A stretch of DNA of 64,000 nucleotides. Origin: Pedobacter sp. N36a (GTDB lineage: Bacteria > Bacteroidota > Bacteroidia > Sphingobacteriales > Sphingobacteriaceae). Numbering within the stretch: position 1 is the first letter of the stretch; every line of letters begins with the position of its first letter. Where the stretch lies: assembly GCF_014472395.1 (NCBI RefSeq), contig NZ_JACSZW010000001.1, positions 372,001 to 436,000 on the forward strand, given 5' to 3'. Below the pieces are notes generated by a model. That model was not told the DNA's origin. It did not search any database and worked only from the letters and a program-made list of their open reading frames with translations. This document shows, piece by piece, positions 34,027 through 42,747 of the stretch. Position numbers and translations under genes: made by a program.

Positions 34027-35475
34027 TCATTTCGTAATTTTACCTTGCTTCAACTTCCTTCTGTTCACCAGCACGTAGCAAATGTATAAAAGGAGAATCC
34101 AAGCGGGAATTAACTCCACTGAAAGTTTCATTCCAGTGATCCACATGATCACTAAAATTCCCAGTAAAAATACCAGACATATATAGTTAGACAATGGATA
34201 GATAAAAGAAGGAAACTTAGTTTTCACCAGTGCTGCATCTTTGGATTTCCTGAATTTCAAGTGGGTAATACTGATCATCAGCCAATTGATAATCAAAGAG
34301 GACACCACTAGTGACATCAATATTTCCAAAGCTTTTTCAGGAATCAGTTTATTGATGACGATACAAATTGCGGCGAAAAGACTGGATACCAGAATCGCTT
34401 TAATTGGCACATGATTTTTGTTCAGTTTCGACAAGAAAGCAGGTGCATTTCCTTGTTCGGCAAGGCCGAAAAGCATTCGGCTATTGCTATATACACAACT
34501 GTTATACACAGACAAAGCAGCTGTAAGCACAATCATATTCAGCACATTGGCAATGATGCTGGTAAAATATATTGTTTTCCCAAAAGCATGAATTTCAAAG
34601 CCTTTCAGACTTTCAAATACCATCACGAAAGGGCTGCTATCCGTGGTAATATTCTTCCATGGCGACAAGGAGAACAAAATGACCAATGCCCCTACATAGA
34701 AAATCAATATCCGATAGATCACCTGGTTGGTTGCTTTAGGGATAGTTTTCTCCGGATTTTCTGCTTCAGCAGCCGTAATACCGATGAGCTCCAGTCCGCC
34801 GAAAGAGAACATGATCAGCGCAATCGCAGCAAATAATCCTTGAAAGCCACCTTTTCCATCAGCGCTAAACCATCCTTTGGCAAAGAAACCGCCGTCATTC
34901 CATAGGTTTTGTACACTTGCCTGTTCTCCACCGCTCCCAGTCAGCAATAAATAAGCCCCAAAAGCAATCATGGCAATGATGGCCACCACTTTAATGATGG
35001 AAAACCAGAACTCTACTTCCCCGTATACCTTTACTGAGGTCAGATTTAAGGCATTGATCACGATGAAAAAGAAAAGACTGGAAGTCCACAATGGGATCTC
35101 AGGCCACCAGAAATGCACATAAATTCCAATAGCTGTCAATTCAGACATGCTCACCAAAATATACAATGCCCAATAATTCCAGCCGGAGGCAAATCCAGCA
35201 AAGGAGCCCCAATACTTAAAAGCAAAGTGACTGAAACTTCCTGACACAGGTTCTTCTACCACCATTTCGCCCAATTGGCGCATGATGAAGAAGGCGATAA
35301 TCCCTGCCAGGGCATAACCTAAAATTACGGATGGACCTGCTAAAACTGCAGCAGAACCGATACCTAGAAATAAACCGGTTCCTATAGCACCACCAAGGGC
35401 GATGAGTTGGATATGTCTGTTTTGCAAACCCCTTTGAAGCTTCTGCTCCTCAGGTTTTTCTTCTACTTGCTTCAA
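34027..35475 (-). CDS. Amino-acid permease, APC superfamily (AAT family)
   Basis: 482 residues with 12 hydrophobic segments. The signature near the start, IQLIALGGAIGTGLFLGIGSA (TM1 substrate-binding break), is diagnostic for AAT transporters, which import amino acids with H+. GAFGGLE-type motif FSFGGLELIGITAAEAENPE in TM6 and an NCVYSNSRMLFGLA loop in TM8 also fit. Specificity (possibly proline, aromatic or GABA) cannot be read from sequence. The 151 bases upstream contain an extraordinary palindrome that probably regulates it. Confidence 0.9.
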   Translation of the reverse strand: MKQVEEKPEEQKLQRGLQNRHIQLIALGGAIGTGLFLGIGSAAVLAGPSVILGYALAGIIAFFIMRQLGEMVVEEPVSGSFSHFAFKYWGSFAGFASGWNYWALYILVSMSELTAIGIYVHFWWPEIPLWTSSLFFFIVINALNLTSVKVYGEVEFWFSIIKVVAIIAMIAFGAYLLLTGSGGEQASVQNLWNDGGFFAKGWFSADGKGGFQGLFAAIALIMFSFGGLELIGITAAEAENPEKTIPKATNQVIYRILIFYVGALVILFSLSPWKNITTDSSPFVMVFESLKGFEIHAFGKTIYFTSIIANVLNMIVLTAALSVYNSCVYSNSRMLFGLAEQGNAPAFLSKLNKNHVPIKAILVSSLFAAICIVINKLIPEKALEILMSLVVSSLIINWLMISITHLKFRKSKDAALVKTKFPSFIYPLSNYICLVFLLGILVIMWITGMKLSVELIPAWILLLYICYVLVNRRKLKQGKITK

Positions 35476-35499
35476 TCTTTATGGTATTGCGCTAATGAT

Positions 35500-35542
35500 A
35501 AATGAATATAAGTTGCACAAAAGTGTGAACTTATATTCATTT
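35500..35542 (-). promoter_or_regulatory. 43-base palindrome upstream of the amino-acid permease
   Basis: Perfect 15-base arms (35500-35514 AAATGAATATAAGTT, 35528-35542 AACTTATATTCATTT) flank a 13-base centre that itself contains CAC-AAAA-GTG. It begins 25 bases before the permease start codon. A second inverted repeat, GATTAAAAGC/GCTTTTAATC, spans 35547-35595. Both are candidates for an operator (for example Lrp- or GntR-type) or an RNA structure. Confidence 0.7.
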
Positions 35543-35628
35543 GAACGATTAAAAGCCTAAAAAATTTACCTGAAAGCGGTAAAAAGCTTTTAATCAACTG
35601 TTATTGCCAGAATAGCAATAAAGAAATA

Positions 35629-36066
35629 TTATTTTTTTGTGAATTTCATTGCTGGAACATCAGCCATCATTAGGGTAAGTGTATTCCCATCTACGGTATA
35701 AGCATCTACTTTTTTAAGCATTTCAAGGAATCTCATTTCCCCTTCACCTTCACAATGTTTCATTGTCATTGGCCCTGATAAATCAACTTTAAATTTGCTG
35801 CCTTTAACCTCTAATTTAGCACCAAAAGAATTACAGCTGGTGTTCCCACCAAGTTCATTAAGCGCCGCATTGATATTGATATTTGGTTTTGATTCTGGAT
35901 ACAAGCCATTAAAGGCGATTCTTACCCCAGTAATGTAATTTAACTCCCAGTTGCCGCTTAATTTTGAAGCTGCAGCATTTTGCGTGGTGTTTTGACCTTT
36001 GTTCATCATTTTACAAGATGTTAAAGCGGATACTGAGATCAAGATCGCGAAGATTGCCTTTTTCAT
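35629..36066 (-). CDS. META-domain (HslJ-like) lipoprotein
   Basis: 145 residues from the ATG at 36066 (MKKAIFAILISVSALTSC); a Met 12 codons upstream is not supported because it would precede the signal. Lipobox is ALTSC, so it is a lipoprotein. The META domain (about 40-145) has LSGNWELNYI, GGNTSCNSFGAKLEV and MTMKHCEGEGEMRFLEMLKK, which are typical of the HslJ/META family found in heat- and stress-related proteins. Function unknown. The gap to the preceding permease gene holds hairpins only. Confidence 0.85.
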   Translation of the reverse strand: MKKAIFAILISVSALTSCKMMNKGQNTTQNAAASKLSGNWELNYITGVRIAFNGLYPESKPNININAALNELGGNTSCNSFGAKLEVKGSKFKVDLSGPMTMKHCEGEGEMRFLEMLKKVDAYTVDGNTLTLMMADVPAMKFTKK

Positions 36067-36252
36067 AATTTTTCTTTTTTTACTAAACAACCTTATTTCC
36101 ATTAAGTTCTAACGGTTTGTATAACCGATGGAGCGGTGTTTATTTCTTATGACAAATTTAAGCAAAGATCCGGCCATTTTATGGAAAAAACAGCGTTTTA
36201 AGGTAGTTTTCAGTCTGCTGGATAAATTACACTATTGAATTAAAAGGTCATA

Positions 36253-36381
36253 TTAAGGCAAATCAAAGCCAAATTTCTTGTATATCTCACCTGCTTCTTC
36301 TCCTACCAGGAAATCCATAAAGTCCTTTGCTGCTTCTGGATGGTGTTTGTTCGATTCTGCTTTTTCCAGCGGTATATACAT
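36253..36381 (-). pseudogene. Remnant of a periplasmic substrate-binding protein (ModA-like C-terminus)
   Basis: A 42-codon frame ends in YIPLEKAESNKHHPEAAKDF, then MDFLVGEEAGEIYKKFGFDLP, which is the C-terminal helix pair of molybdate-type (ModA) or related ABC substrate-binding proteins. Nothing upstream belongs to such a protein; the dihaem cytochrome gene stops in the same frame three codons earlier, so 5' sequence was replaced or lost. No ABC permease genes are nearby. It has an internal ATG but no signal peptide and is probably not functional. Confidence 0.55.
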
Positions 36382-36387
36382 CAGATT

Positions 36388-37515
36388 TTATTGATGATTC
36401 GAACTGAGTTCTTTCAATGCCATCACCATAGGAGGATAAGGGCCGTACTTATGCTGCTCAGCAGAAAACCCATCCAAATAAGGTCCAAAAGGTGCATCAA
36501 TCGGCTTTTTACTGCGATTTGGATAATCTTCTTTTTGTGCTTTATGAGGTCTGGGCTGAGCGTTGACAAATGCAGCTACGTCCCAAGATTCTTCATCTGT
36601 TAATTGTGCATCCGGGTAAGCCACCCCATAAGGCATATTGTTTTTCACGAAACCTGCAAAATTGCTCAATCTGTACATACCCGCAGCATCATTATAACTT
36701 TGCTGACCCCAAAGCGGTGGATATACAAAGGCCAGCTGATCCGCTGATTTAATTCCTTCCCCATGCTCTCCATGGCAGCTCTGGCATTTATTCTGGTAAA
36801 CCAACAGCCCTTTTTCTGGATCTGCGGCCCTATCCATGTATTTCAATTTTTCCGTACCCGAACCAAAAGCTTTCTTTCCTTTTTCTTGTTCCGACCCAAC
36901 CCATTTCATGTAGGCAAGCATCGCCTGCACTTCTTTTCCGGATAGATCAGGAACTTTTCCATTTAAGCTTCGCTGAAAGCAATCGGCGATGCGTTCGGTG
37001 GCTTCAGCCATTTTACCTGAGCGTGCGCTCTTTTTGGGATAGCTGGCAAAAAATATCGAATAATTATTGCCAAAAGTTTTCGTTCCTGCTTCCAGGTGGC
37101 AATTCTGACAGTTCATTCCATTGCTGATCCTGGCCACAGAACCGTTTGGTCCGAAATATTTTGCCGTATTCTTCACCAGTTCTCTTCCATAACGAATCAT
37201 CTCTTCAGACCCATTCGCAGGAATAGTACTTTCGTCAGGAGATTTCCAGGCATCTGCTGGAATGGCCTTTTCGTGTATTACAGCTTTGGCATTTCCGCTT
37301 TTAATTATTCCCTCATCCAGCCCTGCGGCAGCAGGATTTTTTTGAGGTAAAGCCGCATCCTTAAAATAGTAAACACTGATCCCAATTAAACTGGCTAAAA
37401 TAAACAACAAGGACACTAACACGACGGATTTCGCTGTATAAATGAGGGTTTGCCGGCTTTGGTTAGGTTTGGTCTCTTCGCTCAAAATATTTGGTTTGGT
37501 ATCCAAAAATGCCAT
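36388..37515 (-). CDS. Membrane-anchored dihaem cytochrome c, thiosulfate dehydrogenase TsdA-like
   Basis: 375 residues. One TM helix (about 28-51) anchors the protein; the domain faces the periplasm. CXXCH haem motifs are at C136-H140 (CQNCH) and C244-H248 (CQSCH). A TsdA hallmark is C179 in IADCFQRSLNGK, the Cys that ligates haem 1 in thiosulfate dehydrogenases, which oxidise two thiosulfates to tetrathionate. Partner c-type cytochromes or quinone links are absent next door. Direct evidence is the fold signature; the substrate is inferred. The 3' end abuts an unrelated transporter remnant. Confidence 0.75.
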   Translation of the reverse strand: MAFLDTKPNILSEETKPNQSRQTLIYTAKSVVLVSLLFILASLIGISVYYFKDAALPQKNPAAAGLDEGIIKSGNAKAVIHEKAIPADAWKSPDESTIPANGSEEMIRYGRELVKNTAKYFGPNGSVARISNGMNCQNCHLEAGTKTFGNNYSIFFASYPKKSARSGKMAEATERIADCFQRSLNGKVPDLSGKEVQAMLAYMKWVGSEQEKGKKAFGSGTEKLKYMDRAADPEKGLLVYQNKCQSCHGEHGEGIKSADQLAFVYPPLWGQQSYNDAAGMYRLSNFAGFVKNNMPYGVAYPDAQLTDEESWDVAAFVNAQPRPHKAQKEDYPNRSKKPIDAPFGPYLDGFSAEQHKYGPYPPMVMALKELSSNHQ

Positions 37516-37656
37516 TAATTATGAGGATGACAAAAATATATAAAGTAATCAGTCATAACTAAAAGTTATAAGCTGCCGAGCGCAGTGATCCAAGCTACTT
37601 TATGGTCAGTTTACAGATTAAAGGCTGTCGGTTCATGAATTCCTATTTTATTATCC

Positions 37657-37664
37657 TAATTTTG
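37657..37664 (+). promoter_or_regulatory. Candidate -7 promoter element
   Basis: TAATTTTG matches TAnnTTTG, 17 bases before the start codon of the 115-codon gene. No TTG at the usual distance. Confidence 0.35.
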
Positions 37665-37681
37665 CGCCCAAAGAACGGATT

Positions 37682-38029
37682 ATGGAATCAAGCGAATTAA
37701 GAATAGGAAATTATACATTAGATCATGGCCATCCTGAACAAATCCCTTATGGATCTGACATTGATTCGGCTGGATTAATGGAACCTATTAAATTAACGGT
37801 AGACTGGTTGATTAAATTTGGCTTTGAGAAATTCGCCTTTGAATATGAAGAAGGCGTTGAAATCACTTACGTTTTAGAGAAAAAAAATGGCCATCAGTTT
37901 GTCTTAAGCGATGATTTTCAGCCTATGGATGGAGAAATTGCCATGTTAGACTATAAATTATTATATGTACACCAGTTACAAAATCTTTATTTCTGCCTGA
38001 CAGCTGAAGAACTGGTTCTGAAAGCATAA
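37682..38029 (+). CDS. Conserved small protein of unknown function
   Basis: 115 residues, soluble, acidic. ELRIGNYTLDHGHPEQI at the N-terminus and YVHQLQNLYFCLTAEELVL at the C-terminus recur in many small Bacteroidota proteins and related phage proteins (recognised from memory); no function is known. It stands 17 bases upstream of a TPR lipoprotein gene. Translation start ATG at 37682. Confidence 0.65.
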   Translation: MESSELRIGNYTLDHGHPEQIPYGSDIDSAGLMEPIKLTVDWLIKFGFEKFAFEYEEGVEITYVLEKKNGHQFVLSDDFQPMDGEIAMLDYKLLYVHQLQNLYFCLTAEELVLKA

Positions 38030-38046
38030 ACTGCGATAAGCTTTAC

Positions 38047-38523
38047 ATGAAATCATTCCAAAACCTATTTAGCATCCTCCTCCTCTCGGCCCTCACTTTA
38101 TGTAGTGCATCCTGTAATTCCAGAAGCGCTTATGAAGATTGGAAAGCACGTGCTAAAACCGACATCAGGTTACTGCCTAAATATAGCGGCGTGGTAAAAT
38201 CACAAAAGTATTTAAAGATAGACGAGCAATTCATTAAAGAAGCAACCGAACAATTTGGCACTAAAGAACGTGCTTCCTACGTTTATTCCAGGTGGGGAAT
38301 GGAATATGCAAAAAAGGGGGATCCCAAAACAGCGATGTACCGTTTAAATCAAGCATGGCTACTCGATCCAAAAAATGCGGAAGCTTATCATGGATTTGGC
38401 TATGTAATGGCAGGATTGGGCGCCTTCAAAGAAGCCTTGAATGAATATCATGAAGGCTTGAAATTTGCACCGGAAAATGAGCAGATGAAAATAGAACGTG
38501 CCGCTGTTCAGCAAAAGCTTTAA
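38047..38523 (+). CDS. TPR-repeat lipoprotein
   Basis: 158 residues with a signal peptide (hydrophobic 8-22) and Cys near residue 24 after LCSAS, a plausible lipobox. Two TPR motifs are visible in 70-150 (SRWGMEYAKKGDPKTAMYRL, then AEAYHGFGYVMAGLGAFKEA, with the typical YxxxG and A at conserved places). It probably mediates protein contact at the inner face of the outer membrane. Function unknown. Confidence 0.75.
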   Translation: MKSFQNLFSILLLSALTLCSASCNSRSAYEDWKARAKTDIRLLPKYSGVVKSQKYLKIDEQFIKEATEQFGTKERASYVYSRWGMEYAKKGDPKTAMYRLNQAWLLDPKNAEAYHGFGYVMAGLGAFKEALNEYHEGLKFAPENEQMKIERAAVQQKL

Positions 38524-38700
38524 ATTCAATACCCCTTTCTACTATCGTTTTACAATTGTGATGACGATTTATAACTGATTCTCATCAGGTCCCAGTTTAT
38601 TATGGTAGCTTTAGAAAATACAAAGAAAAGCTAAATCCTTCCTTAGCCCCATTCTTTTCTTATTCCCATTACTTTCAACCACTACCCTTTTACTAAGGAC

Positions 38701-39762
38701 ATGAAAAAAGACGATTCCGATGAATTGATTATTGCCAATAAAAAGATTGCTTTTCAACATCAGGAAAAAGAAAACAGAGCAGCAGAGTTAATCATCGCCA
38801 ATAAAGAGCTTCTTTTTCTAAATGAAGAAAAAGAAAAAAGAGCGGAAGAACTTGCAATTGCCAATAAAGAGCTTCTTTTTCAAAATGCAGAAAAAGAAAA
38901 CCGTGCTGCAGAACTAGTCATTGCCAATAAAGAGCTTGCCTTTCAAAATGAAGAAAAGGAAAAAAGAGCCAAGGAGTTAATTACTGCGAATAGAGAACTC
39001 AAGAAGGCGGAAGATGAAGTTCGTCAGCTCAATGACGAATTAGAGCAAAAAGTAGCAGAACGTACCGCACAATTAGAGTCCGTTAACAAAGAATTAGAAT
39101 CCTTCTCCTATTCCGTATCTCATGATTTACGTGCCCCGATCAGGGCAATTAATGGTTATACTAAAATTTTAGTAGAGGACTATGAGGCGGTCATTGATGA
39201 AGATGGGCTGAAAATCTTGCAATCCATCATCAACAATTCTAAAAAAATGGGGGAATTAATCGATGACTTGCTCGCCTTCTCCAAATTGGGAAGAAAACAG
39301 GTTACGGTTTCAAATATAGACATGCTCGATCTTGTCGACCAGGTAAAAGAAGAAGTATTATTGGAAGGACATGAAAATAGGCCCGAATTTAATATCACCG
39401 AACTGCCAAATGCTAAAGGCGACAAATCATTGATCAAACAGGTCTGGATTAATCTGATCTCCAATGCCATTAAATACTCGCGCCACAAAGAAAAGACAGC
39501 AATAGAAATTGGTGCTTACGAGGAAGACGATCATATCGTATACTTTGTAAAGGATGGTGGTGCTGGTTTTGACATGCAATATTACGATAAGCTCTTCGGG
39601 GTTTTTCAGCGGTTACACTCCCAGGAAGAATTTGAAGGTACAGGTATCGGCCTCGCTATCGTCCATAGGATTGTTCAAAGACATCAGGGAAAAGTTTGGG
39701 CCGAATCCACATTAGACGAGGGCTCTTGCTTTTATTTCAGCTTACTCAACGTAAACCATTAA
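38701..39762 (+). CDS. Cytoplasmic sensor histidine kinase with 21-residue N-terminal repeats
   Basis: 353 residues. Residues 8-112 are a coiled coil of about five 21-residue repeats (consensus ELIIANKELLFQNEEKEKRA), exactly three heptads each. A HisKA domain with ESFSYSVSHDLRAPIRAING (H141) follows, and the HATPase ends GTGIGLAIVHRIVQRHQGKV. No TM segment or PAS domain is present. The coiled coil may sense or tune signals through dimer geometry or act as a scaffold for partners. It is followed 12 bases later by a receiver gene. Confidence 0.9.
   Translation: MKKDDSDELIIANKKIAFQHQEKENRAAELIIANKELLFLNEEKEKRAEELAIANKELLFQNAEKENRAAELVIANKELAFQNEEKEKRAKELITANRELKKAEDEVRQLNDELEQKVAERTAQLESVNKELESFSYSVSHDLRAPIRAINGYTKILVEDYEAVIDEDGLKILQSIINNSKKMGELIDDLLAFSKLGRKQVTVSNIDMLDLVDQVKEEVLLEGHENRPEFNITELPNAKGDKSLIKQVWINLISNAIKYSRHKEKTAIEIGAYEEDDHIVYFVKDGGAGFDMQYYDKLFGVFQRLHSQEEFEGTGIGLAIVHRIVQRHQGKVWAESTLDEGSCFYFSLLNVNH
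38722..39036 (+). repeat. Tandem 63-base coding repeats
   Basis: Four complete in-frame 63-base units plus a diverged fifth encode the 21-residue kinase repeats. Units share the segments GCCAATAAAGAGCTT and GAAAAAGAAAA(A/C), so they vary more at third positions but clearly arose by duplication. Copy number may change by slippage without frameshift. Confidence 0.8.
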
Positions 39763-39773
39763 CACTAAAAGAC

Positions 39774-40214
39774 ATGAACTATCATAATATTGAAATTTTA
39801 TTTGTAGAAGACAGTGCTGACGATGCTGCATTAACAATTCGTGCGCTAAAAAAAGGTGGAGTAACCAATAAATTACATCATGTGATCAATGGCGCTGAAG
39901 CACTTGATTTTCTTTACTGCAAAGGTGAATTTGCCACAAGAAGCGATCAGGAGTTTCCTAAATTAATTCTATTGGATCTAAAAATGCCTAAGATCTCAGG
40001 ACTACAGGTATTGGAAAAAATTAAATCTGATCCCAACCTAAAATCTATTCCAGTAGTGATGCTGACCTCCTCTAATGAAGGTCCGGATATAGAAAAGTGT
40101 TTTGCATTAGGTGCCAACAGCTATATCGTGAAGCCAGTAGATAGTGATAACTTTTTCAAAACTGTAAAAGAAATAGGTTTATACTGGCTGGTACTAAGCC
40201 AGCCCGCACATTAA
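39774..40214 (+). CDS. Rcp1-like response regulator
   Basis: 146 residues from the ATG at 39774 (MNYHNIEILFVEDSADDAAL); an upstream Met is in the kinase gene and is rejected. Receiver only, with D68 in LILLDLKMPKISGLQVL, the extended 4-5 loop typical of phytochrome-partner receivers (Rcp1-like), and VKPVDSDNFFKTVKEIGLYW. Probably takes phosphate from the neighbouring kinases. No output domain. Confidence 0.9.
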   Translation: MNYHNIEILFVEDSADDAALTIRALKKGGVTNKLHHVINGAEALDFLYCKGEFATRSDQEFPKLILLDLKMPKISGLQVLEKIKSDPNLKSIPVVMLTSSNEGPDIEKCFALGANSYIVKPVDSDNFFKTVKEIGLYWLVLSQPAH

Positions 40215-40257
40215 TAACTATTAAAAACTTTATAGGTTAAATTATGTCGTATATACA

Positions 40258-41787
40258 ATGGCAATAACTCTTAGAATACTCATTGTTGAAGACAATGAAA
40301 GTGATGCTGACTTATTGCTTCGTGAACTGAAAAAATCTGACCTGAGTTTTACAGCAGCAGTGGTTCAAACGCGTGCCGAATTTGAGAAAGCCCTCGATGA
40401 TTTTGCCCCTGACCTTATATTATCAGATTATTCGCTTCCTTCATTTGATGCGGAAAGCGCTTTCCATATCAAACAAGAGCAGCATCCAGATATCCCGTTT
40501 ATCATTGTATCTGGCATCATTGGAGAGGAAAACGCCGTTAAACTGATTAAAGCTGGTGTGACTGATTATGTCTCAAAAAACAGCCTTTTCACTTTATCTA
40601 CGAAAATCAACCGGGCCTTAAATGACACCCAGAGCAGGAAAGAAAAGTTACTGGCAGACGAGAAACTAAAGCAGATCAATGAAGAACTTTCACTGCTGAA
40701 TCAGGAACTGGAAAACCGCGTGATCAACCGTACTAAAGCTTTGGCCGAAAGTGAGAGTCGTTTCCGCAGCATGATGGAAACCATTCCACAGCTTGCCTGG
40801 ACAAATACCATTAAGGGAGAGGTGTTTTTTTACAACCAGCGATGCTCAGATTATACGGGCTTAAATCGTAAAATAAACAGAATGATCGCGTTTAAGTCGG
40901 TGATACATGAAGAAGATCTCCATGTTGCCATTGATCAATTCCGTTCCATACTAAATAACGATGAAGGTGGCGAATTTCAAATCCGTCTCAAACGGGCGGA
41001 TGAGCTTTATAGATGGCATCTCATCCGTTTAATGCCCGTTAAAAATCAGGCTGGAAAGTTAGAGCTTTGGGTAGGTACCGCAACTGATATTCAAGAGCTT
41101 CGGCTATTACAGCAGCATAAAGATGATTTTATCATCATCGCCAGTCATGAGCTCAAAACTCCTATTACCAGTCTAAAAGCATCTTTACAACTCTTAGACC
41201 GGATAAAAGACAACCCACCAGCTACTGGTATGCTCGCTAAACTGGTTGTTCAAGCCAATAAAAGTTTAGGAAAAGTGAATACACTGATTGAAGACCTCTT
41301 AAACTCCAGCAAAGCCAACCAGGGACAGCTTCACATCAATCAGGAGAATTTTGTATTGTCCAGCATCATCAAAGACGCTTACCATGATTTAACCGCTGAC
41401 GGAATTTATTCTATTAAAACAGAGGGTGATCTGGATATCGCAGTTTATGCCGATGCCATTCGGATTGAACAGATCGTGGTCAACTTCCTCAATAATGCGA
41501 TAAAATATGCGAGCCAATCTAAAGAGATCAGGATCCGTATTGAAAAGGAAAATGATATGGCCAAAGTCTCCGTCATTGATCAGGGCCCTGGAATACCGCC
41601 TGAAAAATTGCGTTACCTATTTGACCGCTATTATCGTGCAGACAATTCTGGCAGTCAATATACTGGATTAGGACTCGGCCTATATATTTGTGCAGAAATC
41701 ATCAAGCAACACAATGGACAAATTGGTGTAAAAAGCATATTGGATGAAGGCAGTAATTTCTGGTTTACCTTACCCATGGCCAATTAA
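40258..41787 (+). CDS. Receiver-PAS-histidine kinase hybrid
   Basis: 509 residues: receiver (1-125; D57 in LILSDYSLPSFDAESAFHI), coiled coil, PAS-like domain (about 165-285; FRSMMETIPQLAWTNTIKGE and a PAC segment), HisKA with FIIIASHELKTPITSLKASL, and HATPase (LGLGLYICAEIIKQHNGQIG). All soluble. It is the third gene of a kinase-receiver-kinase run and sits upstream of the ParA gene with a 212-base gap. It probably accepts phosphate from the preceding receiver/kinase and senses an internal cue through PAS. Confidence 0.92.
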   Translation: MAITLRILIVEDNESDADLLLRELKKSDLSFTAAVVQTRAEFEKALDDFAPDLILSDYSLPSFDAESAFHIKQEQHPDIPFIIVSGIIGEENAVKLIKAGVTDYVSKNSLFTLSTKINRALNDTQSRKEKLLADEKLKQINEELSLLNQELENRVINRTKALAESESRFRSMMETIPQLAWTNTIKGEVFFYNQRCSDYTGLNRKINRMIAFKSVIHEEDLHVAIDQFRSILNNDEGGEFQIRLKRADELYRWHLIRLMPVKNQAGKLELWVGTATDIQELRLLQQHKDDFIIIASHELKTPITSLKASLQLLDRIKDNPPATGMLAKLVVQANKSLGKVNTLIEDLLNSSKANQGQLHINQENFVLSSIIKDAYHDLTADGIYSIKTEGDLDIAVYADAIRIEQIVVNFLNNAIKYASQSKEIRIRIEKENDMAKVSVIDQGPGIPPEKLRYLFDRYYRADNSGSQYTGLGLGLYICAEIIKQHNGQIGVKSILDEGSNFWFTLPMAN

Positions 41788-41824
41788 ACTATCGTCCTCC
41801 ATTCCAGCTAAAACTAGCATTAAC

Positions 41825-41856
41825 GCATTTAAAGATATCTAGATATCTTTAAATGC
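41825..41856 (+). promoter_or_regulatory. 32-base perfect palindrome upstream of parA
   Basis: The 32-base sequence centred at TCTAGA is its own reverse complement. It holds two inverted copies of AAAGATATCT, and a third copy of the same 10-mer lies at 41937-41946. The gene starts 144 bases after the palindrome. It is a strong candidate for an operator of the ParA-partner DNA-binding protein or a centromere-like site. Confidence 0.75.
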
Positions 41857-41999
41857 AACCTAAACAATAAAAATTATTGGCCTATAAATCAGCCATTAAA
41901 GTCTAAGAACAAAGATTCTCAACTAATAATCTACACAAAGATATCTCCACATCAATATATCTTAGTATCATTGCGTATTCGTATAAAGGATATATTGAC

Positions 42000-42743
42000 A
42001 TGAAGATTATAGCTGTTATAAATCATAAAGGTGGTACAGGAAAAACAACTTCTACCTTAAATATTGGCGCCGGTTTAGCTCGTGCGAAAAAGAGAACATT
42101 GCTAATTGATATTGACCCACAATCTAACTTAACAGAAGGCTTAGGATTCAGAGATGTTAAGGTGTCTATCTATGACAGTATCAAAAATGACACTCCTCTT
42201 CCCATAGAAAACATTTCAGAATATTTAGACATAGTCCCGTCCTCTCTGGATTTATTGGGTGCAGAGATTGAGCTGGTTTCCAGATTGGGCAGAGAAACTA
42301 TTGTAAAAAGATTGCTGAAAGCAGTGGATGGAAAATACGACTATGTTCTGATCGATTGCGCGCCTGCTTTAGGCATGTTAACGGTAAACGCATTGGTTGC
42401 TGCAGATACGGTATTGATCCCATTGGAAGCAGAATATTTTGCCTACAGAGGTATTGACCGCCTGGTTTCCATAATTTCGGATGTCCGTACACATTACAAT
42501 GAAAACCTGACAATTGGCGGTGTATTTATCACCAAAATAAACCCAAGAAGGGTGATTACCGAACAAATCACAGACAGTATCAAAAAGTATTTTAGTGATA
42601 AGTTATTTGATACTTCCATCAGGGTAAACGTAGCCTTGATAGAAGCGCAGCTGAAAGGCGTAGATGTATTTGAATATGCACCTTTATCGAATGGTGCTGT
42701 CGATTACGAAAACCTTACGGAAGAAATTTTAGTTAAATTATAA
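42000..42743 (+). CDS. ParA/Soj-family partition ATPase
   Basis: 247 residues. Deviant Walker A KGGTGKTT at 10-17, DIDPQSNLTEGLGF at about 37-50, and the DCAPALGMLTVNAL box are all diagnostic of ParA/Soj. No N-terminal HTH, so it is a short Soj type. ParA proteins position plasmids, chromosomes or protein clusters with a DNA-binding partner. A four-base gap separates it from a small basic gene, which is the standard par operon layout. Whether it moves DNA, signalling complexes or something else is undecided. Confidence 0.92.
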   Translation: MKIIAVINHKGGTGKTTSTLNIGAGLARAKKRTLLIDIDPQSNLTEGLGFRDVKVSIYDSIKNDTPLPIENISEYLDIVPSSLDLLGAEIELVSRLGRETIVKRLLKAVDGKYDYVLIDCAPALGMLTVNALVAADTVLIPLEAEYFAYRGIDRLVSIISDVRTHYNENLTIGGVFITKINPRRVITEQITDSIKKYFSDKLFDTSIRVNVALIEAQLKGVDVFEYAPLSNGAVDYENLTEEILVKL

Positions 42744-42747
42744 GATT

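Noticed and set aside
36340..36603. Plus-strand frame at the 3' end of the cytochrome gene
   Set aside because: It is antisense to a strong dihaem cytochrome and has no features of its own.
38722..39036. Repeats that look like a CRISPR array or tandem satellite
   Set aside because: The 63-base units are in frame with an open reading frame and encode a coiled coil; no unique spacers separate them.
41788..41999. tRNA or small RNA before ParA
   Set aside because: The palindromes fold as simple hairpins; no cloverleaf or anticodon arm was found.
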